A stretch of 64,000 nucleotides of DNA, from contig JAQYWO010000002.1 in NCBI GenBank assembly GCA_029379215.1, positions 19,351 through 83,350 on the forward strand. Direction: 5' to 3'. Made by a program: the position numbers and the translations under genes. The notes under the pieces were generated by a model. That model had not been told where the DNA came from. It was given only the letters and a program-made list of their open reading frames with translations, and searched no databases. This stretch comes from Rhizonema sp. PD37 (GTDB lineage Bacteria > Cyanobacteriota > Cyanobacteriia > Cyanobacteriales > Nostocaceae). Shown here piece by piece: positions 60,424-64,000 of the stretch (positions within the stretch are counted from its first letter, which is position 1; every line of letters begins with the position of its first letter).

Positions 60424-60696
60424 CTACCTATAGTCATAATAACCTCGAACCCATTCCCGACCGTAACGGGTATCCTCCCAATGAGCAGGAATCCAAACAC
60501 GACGCTCATAACGCTCTTGAGCAAATCTATCTGGATATGCACGCTCTCGATACACGGGCGTTGGATATACGGGTTCTACATATACGCGTGGGCGATGAGG
60601 ATTAAGAATAATTTCAAATGCTGATGCTTTCTGTACAGGTATTGCAGCAATAACTAGTGGTAGGGAAAGCATTGAGCCAACAATAATACGTTTCAT
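60424..60696 (-). CDS. Small exported Tyr/Arg-rich protein
   Basis: Signal peptide MKRIIVGSMLSLPLVIAAIPVQKASA; VWIPAHWEDTRYGREWVRGYYDYR. Confidence 0.75.
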   Translation of the reverse strand: MKRIIVGSMLSLPLVIAAIPVQKASAFEIILNPHRPRVYVEPVYPTPVYRERAYPDRFAQERYERRVWIPAHWEDTRYGREWVRGYYDYR

Positions 60697-61005
60697 AGGG
60701 AACTTTCCAAGTGCGAAATCATTTGTCTTGAGCCGATTAAACTCTAACCAGCCTTGGGTTACACTTCTTAATTGTAAAAATAGAAATTATTATATACCCA
60801 GGAAAATAGTCACAAATGTGCGTATAACTTTAGTGGGGTTCTTGAGTATGACTAATGTCATAAGCTGCCTGACAAAAAATATAGGTTTCAGTTAACGTGT
60901 CTGTGGGAATTTTGGACTGTCTTGAGACGCCATGATTGAAGCGTCTCGACATTGATTGACAGTAGATAAATTATCTTAAATGAACTGTATTGGTATTGAA
61001 CGAAG

Positions 61006-62280
61006 TTATTTTTGGTTAAAACCTAAAACAGCGATCGCATGGGTATATTGTGGATCAGATTGAGTGGCAAACAAAGCTGGGTTAGCTTCTAGCTGTTGCT
61101 GCTGAGGCTGTGTTAAGTCTATTTTGACATCAGGCGTAATCCCTTTATGACCAATATCAGTGCCTTTCGGCGTGAAGTAATGTTCTATTGTGACTGCCAA
61201 CCCACAACCATCTGAGAGCGGAACAACTTCTTGCACTAGGGCTTTACCAAAGGTTTGACTGCCAACAACCACCGCTCTATTGTTATCTTTGAGAGCCGCA
61301 GTGAGAATTTCACTAGCACTCGCCGAGTCGCCATCTACCAGCACCACTAAAGGCTGTTTGGTTAGTGCAGTACCTTCGGCTTTAAATTCCTCAACTTTCC
61401 CGAGCCTATCTACCTCACGAACAATCACACCATTATCCAACCACATTCGAGCAATTGCTACACTTGAATCTACCAAACCACCAGGATCACCACGTAGATC
61501 TAATAGATACCCATCGACATGTTGGGCTTTGAGAGCTTGGATTGCTCGACGCATTTCATTAGGAGAGGTAGCACTAAACTCAGTTAAATGGATATAGCCA
61601 ATGCGCTTTCCATCTGACGGCTTGAGAGTATAGCTGACTGTTGGCAATTCCAAATTCGCACGGGTTAGCTTCACATTAAAGCTTTGATGCATAGCTCTTT
61701 CAAGCTTGAGGGTGATTGATGCACCTACTTTACCGTGCATCAATTTCGAGGCATCTTCTACTTTTATGCCTTGAGTCGATTTGCCATTAATAGCGAGAAT
61801 CTCATCCCCAATCTTAATGCCTGCCTTGAATGCGGGGGATTTCTCAAGCACTTTTACGATTATGAGTCGCCCGTTATTCTCGTTCATTTCGATCGCAATT
61901 CCCACTCCAGATGTTTCCCCAGAGGTTTCGTCTGTCAAAGCTTGATATTGATTGGGATCGAGAAAACGAGTGTAGGGATCTCCTAGCTGTTTCAAAGCTA
62001 CGCGAATGGCAGTGTAAGCTTGTTCTCGGGAAGTGTAGTCTTTGCTCAACAAGCTTTGTCTGGTTGCTTGCCAGTCAACGTGATTGAATGTACCATCCAC
62101 ATATTCGTGGTTAACGATTTGCCAGACTTGATCGACCAAAGCTTTTGGACTATTGTGTAATTTAGCACACGTTAAACTACATCCAAAAAAGCTCAGTACA
62201 AATAGACTAGCAGTCGTAACAAACACTCTACCACCGAACGCAAATTGGCTCAGTGAGTAGCATTTTGAGAATTTAAGCAT
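61006..62280 (-). CDS. Carboxyl-terminal processing protease (S41)
   Basis: PDZ GVGIAIEMNENNGRLIIVKVLEKSPAFKAGIKIGDEILAINGKS; VDGDSASASEILTAALKDNNRAVVVGSQTFGKALVQ (Ser/Lys dyad). Confidence 0.95.
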   Translation of the reverse strand: MLKFSKCYSLSQFAFGGRVFVTTASLFVLSFFGCSLTCAKLHNSPKALVDQVWQIVNHEYVDGTFNHVDWQATRQSLLSKDYTSREQAYTAIRVALKQLGDPYTRFLDPNQYQALTDETSGETSGVGIAIEMNENNGRLIIVKVLEKSPAFKAGIKIGDEILAINGKSTQGIKVEDASKLMHGKVGASITLKLERAMHQSFNVKLTRANLELPTVSYTLKPSDGKRIGYIHLTEFSATSPNEMRRAIQALKAQHVDGYLLDLRGDPGGLVDSSVAIARMWLDNGVIVREVDRLGKVEEFKAEGTALTKQPLVVLVDGDSASASEILTAALKDNNRAVVVGSQTFGKALVQEVVPLSDGCGLAVTIEHYFTPKGTDIGHKGITPDVKIDLTQPQQQQLEANPALFATQSDPQYTHAIAVLGFNQK

Positions 62281-63279
62281 TAGAATTCACCCTCTAAAAT
62301 CACTTTCGCTCGATGTAAAAACTGAAACCTTTACCCAGATCTAGTTTTACCTAGAAAAATCCGAACCGATTATTCTCAACGTTTGCAATTGCTAGTCTCC
62401 TTACCAAATCTGAGCTTCATCATTTAGCCTCAATTTTTATCGGCATAGAGTGATAAAAGGGGGTTAAGACGAAAGGAAAGTACTCAGTATTCAGAAAAGA
62501 AGTGCTGCCACTCAGTCAGATTTGAAGGGAATTATGTCAAATTTCTCATATTCATTTATTCTTTTGTTGGAACTCATCAGTAATACCCATACTGGGCTTG
62601 AATTTTAATTCCATTCAGAATCATATTGACAAATTGAAGCTGCCATACACAAGTGACATTGGTTAAGTTTTTCATTGTCAAAAATGTGACTGAAGTCATG
62701 AGTACATTCATGACTTTTGACACCTATTGCTACTTTATACTAATTCGTATGATTAACCTTGCTTGAACTCAACAAGCTGCCAAAATCTGATGATTAGGAA
62801 AACTGAAGGTATTTGTATAACAAATTTTAGTACTCATTCTCCGAAGACAAGGAGGAAATACAGAACCAAAGACTTCGTAGACACCAAGACAAAAGTGATT
62901 TAGTATATAAGCGAGTTGAATAGCAATCGCCATTCTTGTTTCAATGCGTAATTTTCGCGCTTCGGAGTTATTGCCACGAAATGTGGGATTACTAGCTGCG
63001 ATCTGGTTATAAAACAAGGCTGTTGGATTAACAGTTAGCAAAGCCGGATTATTTGGCACACTAGCACTAAACGTCCCAATATTGCCAAATTGAATTTTAT
63101 TCGCCGTCGCGATCGCTATGAAGCTTTGTAGTAAACGCTTACTACAAAGCTTTATTTTTTTCCGCTGACTTATGTGCAAATGACGCATTATAAGGATGGG
63201 AACCACAAAAACTGGTTGATTTATGTGTCATGATGCTTGAAGATACTAAAAGATAGCAAGTTCAACACTAGTTGATAAC

Positions 63280-64000
63280 ATGGTGAAGAAGAAAATTCTG
63301 ATTTTATCAGCTAACCCAACCGACACCACTCGCTTACATCTGAGTCAAGAAGTCAGAGAAATTCAGACGGGGTTGCAACGTGCCATAAAGCGAGAGCGGT
63401 TTGAAATCATCACCGAGTGGGCAGTACAAGTAGAAGATTTGCAACATGCTTTGTTGGATCACTCACCGCAAATTGTGCATTTTTCCGGGCATGGCTCTGA
63501 GAATGATGGCTTGGCACTGGAGAATAACTCTGGAGAATTACAATATGTCAGTACCCAACCGTTAGTAAAGTTATTTGAATTCTTCAAAGATAAGATTGAG
63601 TGTGTCTTGCTGAATGCCTGCTATAGTGAGTCACAAGCTCAAGCGATTTATCAAAATATAAATTGTGTGATTGGTATGCGCACAGCCATTGGAGATTGCT
63701 CAGCAATTAAGTTTGCCGTAGGGTTTTATGATGCGCTTGGTGCTGGGAGGAGCTATCAAGAAGCTTTTAATTTTGGTCTTACCAATCTTAGCTTCAGTAA
63801 CATATCAGAATCTCTAATTCCCCAAATTCTCATAAGAAATGATTCTAAATATCCTTCAGAAAAAGCTTTTAGTTCACAAGAGTTAGAAAAAGATATAGAG
63901 CAATATCTAACGTCACATCTATCTAAAAGATATAAATTACTTGAAAAAGTTTGTGGAAGCATTAAAGCGTTAGTTTATAAAGCACGTGATAATTATTTAG
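63280..64000 (+). CDS. CHAT-like protease domain protein, 3' end outside window
   Basis: My translation: MVKKKILILSANPTDTTRLHLSQEVREIQTGLQRA..PQIVHFSGHGSENDG..CVLLNACYSESQAQAIYQNINCVIGMRTAIGD; open to the window edge, missing from the supplied ORF list. Confidence 0.88.
   Translation, partial: MVKKKILILSANPTDTTRLHLSQEVREIQTGLQRAIKRERFEIITEWAVQVEDLQHALLDHSPQIVHFSGHGSENDGLALENNSGELQYVSTQPLVKLFEFFKDKIECVLLNACYSESQAQAIYQNINCVIGMRTAIGDCSAIKFAVGFYDALGAGRSYQEAFNFGLTNLSFSNISESLIPQILIRNDSKYPSEKAFSSQELEKDIEQYLTSHLSKRYKLLEKVCGSIKALVYKARDNYL

Noticed and set aside
62769-63206. 145-aa minus-strand ORF upstream of the right-edge CHAT gene
   Set aside because: No recognisable domain; composition not convincing as a real protein

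Overview
This window is chromosomal DNA from a filamentous (Nostocales-like) cyanobacterium. That call rests on abundant GCGATCGC (HIP1) octamers, Ycf35/Ycf46 homologues, sqdB-sqdX, a CyaB-like GAF-GAF-PAS cyclase and the purC-bamA-lpxC-fabZ-lpxA-lpxB block. The housekeeping backbone is glyA, cinA, purT, hisS, sqdB/sqdX, purC, bamA, lpx/fabZ, mnmH, nfi and a C-terminal processing protease. Accessory regions sit between these genes. The most interesting is at 1-11.7 kb, a cluster of CHAT (caspase-like) genes. It holds a TPR-CHAT protein, a CHAT-CHASE2 membrane fusion, a split TPR gene plus a CHAT protein whose catalytic His is Gln, a second TPR-CHAT protein with near-identical TPR units, two decayed CHAT fragments and an orphan subtilase-propeptide-like protein. 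A shared ~35 bp upstream motif (TTTTTGCATAAC-N13/14-GAAATATA) occurs five times. Another CHAT gene runs off the right edge. Other notable items are a partly decayed toxin-antitoxin island (17.1-19.9 kb), an overlapping RelE-like/coiled-coil gene pair at 56.2-57.4 kb, an aldehyde dehydrogenase with Cys-to-His at the catalytic position, a MITE-like element with an apparent target duplication, a perfect 28-bp palindrome, and several dispersed or tandem repeat families. All product calls come from reading the translations by eye. No database search was run.
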